Below are positions 1-8,741 of a DNA stretch of 64,000 nt, piece by piece. Source of the stretch: Pseudonocardia kunmingensis (lineage in GTDB: Bacteria; Actinomycetota; Actinomycetes; Mycobacteriales; Pseudonocardiaceae); the NCBI RefSeq assembly GCF_006716445.1, contig NZ_VFPA01000005.1:496001-560000 (forward strand), read 5' to 3'. How positions within the stretch are numbered: the stretch's first letter is position 1; each line of letters begins with the position of its first letter. A program made the position numbers and the translations under genes. The notes beneath the pieces were generated by a model, which did no database searches, had not been told where the DNA came from, and was given only the letters and a program-made list of their open reading frames with translations.

Positions 1-1
1 G

Positions 2-1603
2 GTGGTCCGGGTCTCCGACGGCGCCGAGCTCGCCAGCGCCGTGCACCCCTACCCCCACGGGGTCGTGGACCGCACCCTTCCCGCCACCGGGGTGGCGCTG
101 CCACCGGACTGGGCGCTGCAGCTGCCCGGCGACTGGATCGAGGTGCTCAAGGTCGCCGTGCCCAAGGCCGTCGCGGCCGCGGGCGTCGACCCGCGTGACG
201 TCATCGGCGTCGCCACCGACTTCACCGCCTCCACCGTGCTGCCGACGCTCACCGACGGCACGCCGCTGTGCGAGCTCCCCGAGCTCGCCGACCGCCCGCA
301 CGCCTACCCGAAGCTGTGGAAGCACCACGCCGCGCAGGGCCAGGCCGACCGGATCAACCGGGTCGCGCAGGAGCGTGGGGAGACCTGGCTCGCGCGCTAC
401 GGCGGCCGCATCTCCAGCGAGTGGGAGTTCGCCAAGGCGCTGCAGCTGCTCGAGGAGGACCCGGAGGTCTACGCCCGCACGCAGCGGTGGGTCGAGGCCG
501 CCGACTGGATCGTCTGGCGCCTGTGCGGCACCTACGTCCGCGACGCCTGCGTCGTCGGCTACAAGGGGATCTACCAGGACGGCCGCCACCCCGACCGGTC
601 CTACCTCGCCGCGCTGAACCCGGAGTTCGCCGGCTTCGTCGACGACAAGCTGGAGCACCCGATCGCCCAGCTCGGCGAGCGCGCCGGCGGGCTCACCGCC
701 GAGGCGGCCGCCTGGACCGGCCTCCCGGAGGGCATCGCCGTGGCCGTCGGCAACCTCGACGCGCACGCCACCGTCCCGGCCGCGCAGGCGCTCGACCCCG
801 GCCAGATGGTCGCGATCATGGGCACGTCCACCTGCCACGTGATGGTCTCCGACCAGCTCGGCGAGGTGCCCGGCATGTGCGGCGTCGTCGACGGCGGCGT
901 CGTCACCGGCCTGTGGGGCTACGAGGCGGGCCAGAGCGGCGTCGGCGACATCTTCGGCTGGTTCGTCGAGACCTCCGTGCCCCCGGAGTACCACCGGCGT
1001 GCGGCCGAGCGAGGGATCGACGTCCACGAGCTGCTCACGGAGCTCGCCGCCGCCCAGGAGGTCGGCGAGCACGGGCTCGTCGCCCTGGACTGGCACTCCG
1101 GCAACCGCTCGGTCCTGGTCGACCACGAGCTGTCCGGCGTGGTCGTCGGCCAGACCCTGGCCACCCGGCCCGAGGACACCTACCGCGCCCTGCTGGAGGC
1201 CACCGCCTTCGGCACCCGCACGATCATCGAGGCCTTCGAGGCCTCCGGCGTGCCGGTGCGCGAGCTCGTGGTGGCCGGCGGGCTGCTGAAGAACCGGTTC
1301 CTGATGCAGGTCTACGCCGACGTCTGCGACATGCCGCTGTCGACGATCGTCTCCGAGCAGGGCCCGGCCCTGGGCGCCGCCATCCACGCCGCCGTCGCCG
1401 CAGGCGCGTACCCGGACGTGCGCGCGGCCGCCGCCGCGATGGGCGGCGTCGACACCGCCGCCTACACCCCCGACCCCGGGCGCGCCCGCGCCTACGACGC
1501 GCTCTACGCCGAGTACCGGCGCCTGCACGACCACTTCGGACGAGGAGAGAACGATGTACTGCACCGGTTGCGCGCGATCCGACGGGCGGCGGTGACGAAG
1601 TGA
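2..1603 (+). CDS. araB: L-ribulokinase, 5' end cut by the window
   Basis: Phosphorylates L-ribulose to L-ribulose 5-phosphate, the second step of L-arabinose catabolism, in the cytoplasm. It belongs to the FGGY kinase family. Visible family motifs are MGTSTC (about residue 275 of the visible frame), the strongly AraB-like stretch GLWGYEAGQSGVGDIFGW, LDWHSGNR, and the C-terminal VAGGLLKNRF and GPALGAAIHAAVAAG of the ATP-binding fold. The N-terminal phosphate-binding DFG segment is missing, so the true start lies about 15-20 codons upstream of the window and the GTG at base 2 is not the real start. The stop overlaps the araD GTG start by 4 nt (GTGA), so the two are translationally coupled. The C-terminal sequence around ENDVLHRLRAIRR keeps the family ending. 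The call is secure. Confidence 0.95.
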   Translation: MVRVSDGAELASAVHPYPHGVVDRTLPATGVALPPDWALQLPGDWIEVLKVAVPKAVAAAGVDPRDVIGVATDFTASTVLPTLTDGTPLCELPELADRPHAYPKLWKHHAAQGQADRINRVAQERGETWLARYGGRISSEWEFAKALQLLEEDPEVYARTQRWVEAADWIVWRLCGTYVRDACVVGYKGIYQDGRHPDRSYLAALNPEFAGFVDDKLEHPIAQLGERAGGLTAEAAAWTGLPEGIAVAVGNLDAHATVPAAQALDPGQMVAIMGTSTCHVMVSDQLGEVPGMCGVVDGGVVTGLWGYEAGQSGVGDIFGWFVETSVPPEYHRRAAERGIDVHELLTELAAAQEVGEHGLVALDWHSGNRSVLVDHELSGVVVGQTLATRPEDTYRALLEATAFGTRTIIEAFEASGVPVRELVVAGGLLKNRFLMQVYADVCDMPLSTIVSEQGPALGAAIHAAVAAGAYPDVRAAAAAMGGVDTAAYTPDPGRARAYDALYAEYRRLHDHFGRGENDVLHRLRAIRRAAVTK

Positions 1604-2289
1604 CGATCCCCGAGTCCGCGAAGGCGGCCGTCGACGAGCTGCGCGAGCACGTCTCCGACCTGCACGCCGAGCTGGTCCGCTACGACCTCGTCGTCTGGAC
1701 GGCCGGCAACGTCTCGGCGCGCGTCCCCGGCCACGACCTCATGGTCATCAAGCCCAGCGGCGTGTCCTACGACGACCTGTCCGCCGACCGCATGGTGGTC
1801 TGCGACCTGCACGGCCGCCTCGTCGAGGGCGAGCACTCCCCCTCCAGCGACACCGAGGCCCACGCCCACGTCTACCGGCACATGCCCGAGGTCGGCGGCG
1901 TCGTGCACACGCACTCGAACTACGCGAGCGCATGGGCCGCGATCGGCGAGCCGATCCCCTGCGTGCTCACCGCGATGGCCGACGAGTTCGGCGGCCCGAT
2001 CCCGCTCGGCCCGTTCGCCCGCATCGGCGACGACGCGATCGGCCGCGGCATCGTCGACACGCTCACCGGCCACCGCTCCCGCGCAGTGATCATGAAGAAC
2101 CACGGCGTGTTCTCGATCGGACCCGACGCGAAGGCCGCGGTCAAGGCCGCCGCGATGTGCGAGGACGTCGCGAAGTCGACGTTCATCGCCCGCCAGATGG
2201 GCCCGCTCGTCCCGATCCCGCAGGACGACGTCGACGCGCTCTACGACCGCTACCAGAACGTCTACGGCCAGCAGGGGGGCAGCAAGTGA
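1600..2289 (+). CDS. araD: L-ribulose-5-phosphate 4-epimerase
   Basis: Converts L-ribulose 5-phosphate to D-xylulose 5-phosphate, which feeds arabinose into the pentose phosphate pathway. The 229-residue product matches the usual AraD length (about 231). It shows the class II aldolase fold motifs: the GNVSAR loop and KPSG for phosphate binding, SDTEAHAHVYR with the metal-binding HTHS, and MKNHGVF with the third metal His. The GTG start overlaps the araB stop (GTGA), and the stop overlaps the araA start the same way, so araB-araD-araA form one coupled operon. A small ATG ORF at 1553 in another frame has a good ribosome site but only 13 codons, and I do not take it as the start. Confidence 0.95.
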   Translation: MTIPESAKAAVDELREHVSDLHAELVRYDLVVWTAGNVSARVPGHDLMVIKPSGVSYDDLSADRMVVCDLHGRLVEGEHSPSSDTEAHAHVYRHMPEVGGVVHTHSNYASAWAAIGEPIPCVLTAMADEFGGPIPLGPFARIGDDAIGRGIVDTLTGHRSRAVIMKNHGVFSIGPDAKAAVKAAAMCEDVAKSTFIARQMGPLVPIPQDDVDALYDRYQNVYGQQGGSK

Positions 2290-3773
2290 GCGCGCAGGTC
2301 TGGTTCCTGACCGGCAGCCAGGGGCTCTACGGCGAGGAGACGCTGCAGCAGGTCGCGCAGCAGTCGCAGGAGATCGCCAAGGAGCTGGGCGCCGCGCTGC
2401 CGGTCGAGCTCGCCTGGAAGCCGGTGCTCACCTCCTCCGAGGGCATCCACGCCGTGATGCTCGCCGCGAACGCCGACCCGGACTGCATCGGCGTGATCGC
2501 CTGGATGCACACGTTCTCCCCGGCCCGGATGTGGATCCACGGCCTGGACGCGTTGGCGAAGCCGCTGCTGCACCTGCACACGCAGGCCAACCAGGCGCTG
2601 CCGTGGTCGACGATCGACATGGACTTCATGAACCTGAACCAGGCCGCCCACGGCGACCGGGAGTTCGGGTACATCCAGGCGCGCCTCGGCGTCGTCCGCA
2701 AGATCGTTGCCGGGCACGTCGCGAACGCGGACGTCCAGCGCAAGGTCGCGACGTGGACGCGCGCGGCGAAGGGCTGGGCGGAGATCCGCTCGCTGAAGCT
2801 CGCCCGCTTCGGCGACACCATGCGCGACGTCGCCGTCACCGAGGGGGACCGCACCGAGGCGCAGTGGCGCTGGGGCGTCACCGTGAACGGCTACGCCGTC
2901 ACCGACCTCGCCGACGCCGTGCACGCGAGCCCGGACGCCGAGGTCGACCGGCTGGTCGCCGAGTACGAGGAGCGCTACGAGGTCGCCGCCGAGCTGCGCC
3001 GCGGCGGCGAGCGGCACGAGTCGCTGCGCTACGGCGCCCGGATCGAGCTGGGCCTGCGCGCGCTGCTGGAGCAGACCGGCGCGAAGGCGTTCACCAGCAA
3101 CTTCGAGGACCTCGGCGCGCTGCGCCAGCTGCCCGGGCTCGCCGTGCAGCGGCTGATGGCCGACGGCTACGGCTTCGCGGGCGAGGGCGACTGGAAGACC
3201 GCCGCCCTGCTGCGCACGCTCAAGGTCGCCGCGGAGGGCCTGCCCGGTGGCACCTCGTTCATGGAGGACTACACCTACCACCTCGGCCCGGGCACCCCGA
3301 AGATCCTGGGCGCGCACATGCTCGAGGTCTGCCCGACGATCGCGGCCGCCACCCCGCGCGTCGAGATCCACCCGCTGGGCATCGGCGGCCGCGAGGACCC
3401 GGTGCGCATGGTGTTCGACACGGCCCCCGGGGCGGGCTTCGTCGTCGGCATGTCGGACATGGGCGACCGGTTCCGCCTGGTGCTCAACGAGGTCGACGTC
3501 GTTCCGGCGGACGAGCCGCTGCCGAACCTCCCGGTCGCGCGTGCGGTCTGGGAGCCCCGGCCGGACCTGGCGACCTCCGCAGAGGCGTGGATCATGGCGG
3601 GCGGCCCGCACCACACGGTGCTCTCGACGGCACTGACCACCGAGGAGGTCGCCGACCTCGCCGAGTTCGCCCGCACCGAGCTGGTCGTGATCGACTCCGG
3701 CACGCAGGTGCGCCGGTTCCAGCAGGAGCTGCGCTGGAACCAGGCGTACTACCGGCTGGCCGGGGGCCTCTAG
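2286..3773 (+). CDS. araA: L-arabinose isomerase
   Basis: Isomerises L-arabinose to L-ribulose, the first catabolic step, using a divalent metal. The 495-residue product is close to the E. coli enzyme (500). The N-terminus VWFLTGSQGLYGEETL is diagnostic, as are LLHLHTQANQALPW and DMDFMNLNQAAHGDREFG. The metal and catalytic region is visible in SFMEDYTYHLGPG, LEVCPTIA and the late His pair in AGGPHHTVLS. GTG start within the araD stop (GTGA). The gene order B-D-A is common in actinobacteria. No araR-type regulator or arabinose transporter is visible in the window; they may lie to the left. Confidence 0.96.
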   Translation: MSAQVWFLTGSQGLYGEETLQQVAQQSQEIAKELGAALPVELAWKPVLTSSEGIHAVMLAANADPDCIGVIAWMHTFSPARMWIHGLDALAKPLLHLHTQANQALPWSTIDMDFMNLNQAAHGDREFGYIQARLGVVRKIVAGHVANADVQRKVATWTRAAKGWAEIRSLKLARFGDTMRDVAVTEGDRTEAQWRWGVTVNGYAVTDLADAVHASPDAEVDRLVAEYEERYEVAAELRRGGERHESLRYGARIELGLRALLEQTGAKAFTSNFEDLGALRQLPGLAVQRLMADGYGFAGEGDWKTAALLRTLKVAAEGLPGGTSFMEDYTYHLGPGTPKILGAHMLEVCPTIAAATPRVEIHPLGIGGREDPVRMVFDTAPGAGFVVGMSDMGDRFRLVLNEVDVVPADEPLPNLPVARAVWEPRPDLATSAEAWIMAGGPHHTVLSTALTTEEVADLAEFARTELVVIDSGTQVRRFQQELRWNQAYYRLAGGL

Positions 3774-3788
3774 ACACCCTGTAGACAC

Positions 3789-4784
3789 ATGTCCATGGAC
3801 GTCATGTGGTTGCGCAGCAGTGCGCTCGAGGTCGGCGTGATCGCCTACGGGGCGCGGATCGTCTCGGTCCGCACCCCGGACCGCGACGGGCGGTGGGGCG
3901 AGGTGACGCTCGGGCTGTCCGACCTCGACGCCTACCGGGAGGCGCCCGGCTACCTCGGCGCGAGCGTGGGCCGCTACGCCAACCGGATCGCCGGCGCGCG
4001 CTTCACCCTCGACGGCACCGAGTACCGGATCCCGCCGAACGAGGGCGAGAACGCGCTGCACGGCGGGCCGGGCGGCTTCGACTCCTACGACTGGGCCACC
4101 GACGGGCCGGACGGCGCAGAAGTGACGCTCCGGCACACCAGCCCCGACGGCGACAACGGATTCCCCGGCACGCTCGCGGTCGCGGCCACCTACCGCGTGG
4201 AGGGCCCGGAGCTCACCATCGAGTACACGGCCACCACCGACGCCCCGACGGTGCTCAGCCTGACCAACCACGCCTACTGGAACCTCGCAGGCGGCGGCAC
4301 CGCGGAGGACCACGAGGTGCAGCTGCACGCCGGGCACGTGCTGCCGGTGGGCGGTGACTCGCTGCCCACGGGTCCGCCGGTACCGGTGGACGGCACGCCC
4401 CTGGACTTCCGCTCCCCCGCGCGCCTCGGCGCCCGGATCCGGGACGGGCACCCGCTGCTGGTGAACGTGCGGGGCTACGACCACGCGTACGTCCTCGAGG
4501 GCACCGCCGGTGAGCTCCGGGCGGCCGCCCGCGTGGTGGAGCCGCGCACCGGGCGCACGATGGAGCTGCGCACCGACCAGCCCAGCGTGCAGTTCTACGC
4601 CGGCAACATGCTGAACGGCACGCTGGTGCTGCGCGACGGGCGCACGGCCCGCCAAGGCGACGCGTTCTGCCTGGAGGCGCAGAACTTCCCGGACGCGCCC
4701 AACCACCCGGACTACCCGTCCGCGGTGCTGCGCCCTGGCGAGGAGTTCCGCTCCCGGATGGTCTTCACGTTCGGCGCCGAATAG
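3789..4784 (+). CDS. galM: Aldose 1-epimerase (mutarotase)
   Basis: Interconverts the alpha and beta anomers of free aldoses; here it probably serves L-arabinose, because the open or correct anomer is needed by the isomerase. The 331-residue product keeps the catalytic pair of the galactose mutarotase fold: the general acid His in NHAYWNL (about H161) and the general base Glu in FCLEAQNFPDAPNHP (about E296). The substrate-contact ENALHGG motif is at about residues 87-93. It starts 15 nt after araA, with ATG codons at 3789, 3795 and 3804 all in frame; the first is given. It is probably the last gene of the ara operon. Confidence 0.92.
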   Translation: MSMDVMWLRSSALEVGVIAYGARIVSVRTPDRDGRWGEVTLGLSDLDAYREAPGYLGASVGRYANRIAGARFTLDGTEYRIPPNEGENALHGGPGGFDSYDWATDGPDGAEVTLRHTSPDGDNGFPGTLAVAATYRVEGPELTIEYTATTDAPTVLSLTNHAYWNLAGGGTAEDHEVQLHAGHVLPVGGDSLPTGPPVPVDGTPLDFRSPARLGARIRDGHPLLVNVRGYDHAYVLEGTAGELRAAARVVEPRTGRTMELRTDQPSVQFYAGNMLNGTLVLRDGRTARQGDAFCLEAQNFPDAPNHPDYPSAVLRPGEEFRSRMVFTFGAE

Positions 4785-4855
4785 CGGCGGCGCGGCGGCG
4801 GCACGGATGCGCGCGGGGGGCAGGCCACGGCGTCCGCTACCGTTCCGCCGATCAG

Positions 4856-6631
4856 ATGGCTGTGGGGGGAACCGTGGAGCGTGGTGACCTGATCGCCGGG
4901 CGATACCGCCTCGAGGCCGAGATCGGCACCGGCGGGACGGGCGGCGGGTGGCGCGCCACCGAGCAGGGGTCGAACGTCACCGTGGAGCTGCGGCGGGCCC
5001 ACCTGCCGCAGGCGGCGTCCGCCGAGCGGGACCGCGCCCGCGAGCGGTTGCACGCCGAGGCCGGGCTCGCCTCGCTGCTGGACCACCCGAACATCGCCGC
5101 CGTGCACGGGCTGGTGGAGCACGACGGCGAGCCGTGGCTCGTCACGCGGTACGTGGCGGCGCCGAACCTGACCGAGCTCACGGCCGGCCCCCTGCCCCCG
5201 CACCGGGCCGCCGGGATCGGCGCCCAGGCGGCCGGAGCGCTGGCGTTCGCGCATTCGCCCGCGCTCCGGATCGTGCACCGGGCCGTGGCGCCGCGCACCA
5301 TCCTCGTCGGCGGGGGCGACCGCGTCACGCTCACCGGCTTCGGGTCCGGCGAGCGCGCCCCGGCAGACCTCCAGGCGTACGCCGCCCCCGAGGTGGCGAA
5401 CGGGCTCGAGCCCGGACCGCAGGCCGACGTCTTCTCGCTCGGGGCCGCGCTCTACGAGGCGGTGGAAGGGCGTCCGCCGTGGGGTGACGGCGACCCCGAC
5501 CAGGTCCGCACGGCGGCGAAGCGGGGGATCGTGGAGCCGCCGCGCCGGGCCGGGGCGCTCGGCCCCGTGCTGGCGCGCATGCTGGAGAGCAGACCGCGCG
5601 AGCGGCCCACGGCGGCCGAGGCCGCGCAGCTGCTCGCGGAGGTGGCGCGCACCTCGCCCGCCGACGCGCGGGGCGGGGGCGCCGGCGGCAGGCGGTGGCT
5701 GTGGGTCGCGGTCGCCGCGGTGGTGGTGGTCGTCGCGGCGGGACTGGTGGTCTGGCCGCGCCTCGGACCGGCGACGGTCGGGGCGAGCGGGCCCCCTCCC
5801 ACGCTCGGCGACCCCGCCACGGCCGAGCCGTGTGCGCTGCTGAACCCCGAGCCGTTGGAGCGGTTCGGCAAGACGATCCTGGAGACCGACGGAGGGGGCT
5901 TCGAGCGCTGCGACGTGTACCTCGAGTCCGGGCCGGACCGCGCCGTCGCGCGGCTGCAGCTCGCCCCGGCCAGCGAGGTGCCGCCGGAGGGCGTGCCCGA
6001 GGAGCGCGACGGCCTGGTGATCGTGCGGGGCGCACCCGTCAACGGGCAATGCGTCCGCACGCTGCGGCTGTCCGACGGCAACGACGTCCGCATCACGGGG
6101 CAGCTCCTGGTGGGCGCCGCCCCCGACCCGTGCGCCGTCGCGGACGTCGCCACCGACACCGCACTCGCGGTCCTCGTCCGCGGCCCGGTGCCCCGGCGCT
6201 CGGCCCCGTTCGACGCCCGGTCGCTGGCCGTGGTCGACGCGTGCGCGCTGCTCGACCCGGCCGCCGTCGCGAAGGTGCCCGGCCTGGAGACCGTCAGCCC
6301 CGACCCCGGTTTCGCGGGGTGGGACTGCGACTGGGAGAACGTGGCCACCGGAGCGTCCATCGTGATCGACTACGACCGGGACGAGGGGCTCTCGCCGGAC
6401 GCCGGCAACCGGATGGAGCTCGCCGGGCGCGACGCCGCCACCCGGCCGGACGAGGACCGCGCCGGGTGCGACGTCACGATCCTGCACCGCCCCTATACCG
6501 AGCCGGGCGGGAAGCCGCGGGTCGAGCTGCTACTCGTGAAGGTCGACCACCCCGCGCCGATCCCGGACCCGTGCGCGCAGGCCGTCGCGGTCGCCGAGGT
6601 CGCGGTGAACCGCCTGCCCGCCGCGCCGTGA
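4856..6631 (+). CDS. Membrane-anchored serine/threonine pseudokinase with Cys-rich extracellular domain
   Basis: Residues about 14-260 have the shape of a PknB-type kinase domain, but the catalytic set is lost. The ATP-binding Lys of VAVK is Glu in VTVEL (E44), HRD is HRA (A143) with VAPRT instead of VKPAN, and DFG is GFG (G161). The APE motif (APEV, about 177) and the DVFSLGAALYE helix remain, so the fold is probably intact. Residues 281-300 are one transmembrane helix. The outside part (about 300-591) has two similar Cys-containing lobes starting CALLNPE and CALLDPA, resembling DUF3558-type sensor domains. This suggests a binding or scaffold role rather than phosphorylation. An alternative GTG at 4874 has the better ribosome site (GGGGGGA). 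No other kinase or phosphatase gene is nearby. Confidence 0.82.
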   Translation: MAVGGTVERGDLIAGRYRLEAEIGTGGTGGGWRATEQGSNVTVELRRAHLPQAASAERDRARERLHAEAGLASLLDHPNIAAVHGLVEHDGEPWLVTRYVAAPNLTELTAGPLPPHRAAGIGAQAAGALAFAHSPALRIVHRAVAPRTILVGGGDRVTLTGFGSGERAPADLQAYAAPEVANGLEPGPQADVFSLGAALYEAVEGRPPWGDGDPDQVRTAAKRGIVEPPRRAGALGPVLARMLESRPRERPTAAEAAQLLAEVARTSPADARGGGAGGRRWLWVAVAAVVVVVAAGLVVWPRLGPATVGASGPPPTLGDPATAEPCALLNPEPLERFGKTILETDGGGFERCDVYLESGPDRAVARLQLAPASEVPPEGVPEERDGLVIVRGAPVNGQCVRTLRLSDGNDVRITGQLLVGAAPDPCAVADVATDTALAVLVRGPVPRRSAPFDARSLAVVDACALLDPAAVAKVPGLETVSPDPGFAGWDCDWENVATGASIVIDYDRDEGLSPDAGNRMELAGRDAATRPDEDRAGCDVTILHRPYTEPGGKPRVELLLVKVDHPAPIPDPCAQAVAVAEVAVNRLPAAP

Positions 6632-6683
6632 CGGGCCCGTGCCGCCGGGGAACGCGCGTGGCTCCGCTGCAGGCTCCAACCCG

Positions 6684-6732
6684 GACGAACGGCACTCTCG
6701 TCGGTTCCTAGCCGACGAGAGTGCCGTTCGTC
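6684..6732. repeat. Palindromic intergenic element, family 1, copy A
   Basis: Perfect 21-bp arms (GACGAACGGCACTCTCGTCG plus G, and its complement) flank the 7-nt loop TTCCTAG. Related copies are at 24829, 34516 and 44571. Outside the arms a CAGGCTCC-AACCCG flank on the left and ATGCGAATCCCGCTT on the right are also shared with other copies, so the element is about 80 bp long and has a direction. It lies between the pseudokinase and the EamA gene. It could act as a terminator or RNA-stabilising hairpin, though no T-run follows. Confidence 0.9.
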
Positions 6733-6887
6733 ATGCGAATCCCGCTTCCCGGTGGCGACCGGGCGGTAGGTGAGCACCACGACGCCGGCCGGGTCGTCAC
6801 CGCACGCTCGCCCGCGCGCAGATTGGTCCCCTTGGTGGCGGCCGGATTGGTCCTCGCAGGAGGACCACCGCGCGTCACGCTGAGGCC

Positions 6888-7796
6888 ATGTCGATCGTGC
6901 CCACCACGCGGACCTCTGGCCACTCGGTCCCACTCACCCTCGGTGCCGTCGCGATGGCGAGCGTCGGCGGGAGCGTCGCCGTCTCCGCCGAACTGGGTGA
7001 CGCGCCGCTGTTCACCGCCCAGGCCGTGCGCTACGCCGTCGCCGTCCTGCTGCTGGTCGGGCTGGCCCGGGTCACCGGGAACCGCGTCCTGCGCCCGCGG
7101 GGCACCGAGTGGCTCTGGCTGCTCGCGGTGGCCGCGGTCGGGCTGGTGCTGTTCAACGTCGCGCTCGTCCGCGGTGCGGCGCACGCGGAGCCTGCGGCGC
7201 TCGGGGTCGCGGTGGCCTGCGTGCCCGTCGTCCTCGCGCTCGTCGGACCGCTGCTGGAAGGCGGCCGGCCGACGGCGCGCGCCGTGCTCGCCGCGGCCGT
7301 CGTCACCGCGGGTGCGGTCCTCGTGCAGACCGGGGGGCGCACCGACCTCGCCGGTCTCGGCTGGGCGGCGACCGTGCTGGCCTGCGAGGTCGGGTTCACC
7401 CTGCTCGCGGTGCCGGTGCTGCGCCGCCTCGGGCCGTGGAGCGTCTCGGTGCACACCTGCTGGCTCGCGACGGCCCAGCTCGTCGTGCTGGGCACGGTCA
7501 CCGAGGGGCCCGCCGCCGTGACGGCGCTGCGCGCCCCGCACCTGCTGGCGATCGCCTACCTGGCGGTCGTGCTCACCGCGATCGCGTTCGTGCTCTGGTA
7601 CTCCGCGGTGGGCCGGCTCGGCACCGCGCTCGCCGGTCTGCTCACCGGGGTGGCACCGGTGGCCGCGGCCGTCGTCGGCGTGCTGCTCGGCGCCCCGCTG
7701 CCCGGGCCCGCGGTCTGGGCGGGAACGGCGATCGTCGTGGCGGGACTGCTGACCGGGGTCCACCTGGCCCCGCGTGCGCCGAGCCAGCGGCACTGA
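6888..7796 (+). CDS. EamA/DMT-family membrane transporter
   Basis: A 302-residue hydrophobic protein with about ten predicted membrane helices in two repeated halves, typical of the drug/metabolite transporter superfamily (EamA domains). The halves start near residues 18 and 155, and a Gly-rich late helix LGTALAGLLTGVAPVAAAVVG marks the family end. Exporters of this group move amino acids, metabolites or drugs across the cytoplasmic membrane; the substrate cannot be read from sequence. ATG start; only a weak ribosome site (TGAGGC) precedes it. It stands alone on its strand: palindrome A lies upstream and a separate nucleotidyltransferase gene follows after 92 bp. Confidence 0.85.
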   Translation: MSIVPTTRTSGHSVPLTLGAVAMASVGGSVAVSAELGDAPLFTAQAVRYAVAVLLLVGLARVTGNRVLRPRGTEWLWLLAVAAVGLVLFNVALVRGAAHAEPAALGVAVACVPVVLALVGPLLEGGRPTARAVLAAAVVTAGAVLVQTGGRTDLAGLGWAATVLACEVGFTLLAVPVLRRLGPWSVSVHTCWLATAQLVVLGTVTEGPAAVTALRAPHLLAIAYLAVVLTAIAFVLWYSAVGRLGTALAGLLTGVAPVAAAVVGVLLGAPLPGPAVWAGTAIVVAGLLTGVHLAPRAPSQRH

Positions 7797-7888
7797 TCAC
7801 AATTCCCCGCTTCGCGGATCGGGCACTATGGGTGGGAGCGAGGGGGCTGAGGGGGCTCCGTCACGACGACGGATGTTGTGGGGATTCG

Positions 7889-8713
7889 ATGAAGGTCGTG
7901 CTGTTCTGCGGTGGGTACGGGATGCGGATGCGGGACGGGGTGTCCGACCTGCCCAAGCCGATGCACCCGGTCGGCCCGCGGCCGCTGATCTGGCACGTGA
8001 TGCGCTACTACGCGCATTTCGGCCACAAGGACTTCGTGCTGTGCCTGGGGTACGGCGCGCACCACATCAAGGATTTCTTCCTGACCTATTCCGAGACCGC
8101 GTCCAACGACTTCGTGCTCCGCGGCGGGGACGTGCAGCTGCTGGGCAGCGACATCTCGGACTGGACGATCACGTTCGTGCACACCGGCGTCGACTCGCCG
8201 ATCGGGGAGCGGCTGCGGCGGGTGCGCCGCCACGTCGAGGGCGAGGAGATGTTCCTGGCCAACTACGCCGACGTGCTCACCGACCTGCCGCTGGACTCGA
8301 TGATCGACCGGTTCCGCCGCTCCTCGGCGGTCGGGGCGCTGCTGGCGGTGCCGCCGCAGTCGGCCTTCCACTGCGTGGACGTGGACGACGACGGCCTCGT
8401 GTCCGGGATCTCGACGTTGCAGGAGATGCCGCTGTGGGAGAACGGCGGCTACTTCGTGCTGCGCCCGGAGATCTTCGACTACCTGCCCCCGGGCGGCGAC
8501 CTGATCGCGGACGCGTGCCGGCCGCTGGCGAAGGAGGGCCGCCTGCTGGGCTACCGGCACCGCGGGTTCTGGCAGCCGGCCGACACGGTGAAGGAACGGA
8601 ACTCGCTCGAGTCGGCCTACCAGGCCGGCGACCGGCCGTGGATGGTCTGGGAGAACGACGCGCAGGACGTCGAGCCGCACCCGCTGCGAGCCGCCGTCCC
8701 GTCCTTCCGCTGA
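7889..8713 (+). CDS. Glucose-1-phosphate cytidylyltransferase-like sugar nucleotidyltransferase
   Basis: The 274-residue product has the nucleotidyltransferase signature GGYGMRM with PKPMHPVG (residues about 8-29), then WHVMRYYAHFGHKDFVLCLGY, which is much like RfbF cytidylyltransferases (CDP-glucose synthesis). ANYADVLTD carries the metal-binding Asp, and WENGGYFVLRPEIFDYL and GFWQPADTVKERN complete the family pattern. It would activate a sugar 1-phosphate for deoxysugar or glycan synthesis. No 4,6-dehydratase or glycosyltransferase is adjacent, so the pathway is unknown. The ATG at 7889 is chosen because the homology starts exactly there; the longer upstream reading frame overlaps the transporter gene. 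Exact nucleotide and sugar specificity is not certain. Confidence 0.8.
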   Translation: MKVVLFCGGYGMRMRDGVSDLPKPMHPVGPRPLIWHVMRYYAHFGHKDFVLCLGYGAHHIKDFFLTYSETASNDFVLRGGDVQLLGSDISDWTITFVHTGVDSPIGERLRRVRRHVEGEEMFLANYADVLTDLPLDSMIDRFRRSSAVGALLAVPPQSAFHCVDVDDDGLVSGISTLQEMPLWENGGYFVLRPEIFDYLPPGGDLIADACRPLAKEGRLLGYRHRGFWQPADTVKERNSLESAYQAGDRPWMVWENDAQDVEPHPLRAAVPSFR

Positions 8714-8741
8714 CGCGCCGGCCCCGGCACGGGCTGCGCGG

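Noticed and set aside
1553..1594. 13-codon leader-like frame with a good ribosome site at the araB end
   Set aside because: It lies inside the conserved araB C-terminus and ends before araD; no attenuator structure is evident.
2262..4706. An 814-codon antisense frame opposite araA and galM
   Set aside because: It lacks any family motif and mirrors the codon pattern of genes on the other strand, as is usual in GC-rich DNA.
6721..7521. Reading frames that begin MPFV at 6721, 24840, 34527, 34553, 44582 and 44608
   Set aside because: Their common start comes from the family-1 palindrome arms, where AGTGCCGTTCGTC and its complement supply ATG/GTG codons. The rest overlaps real genes in other frames.
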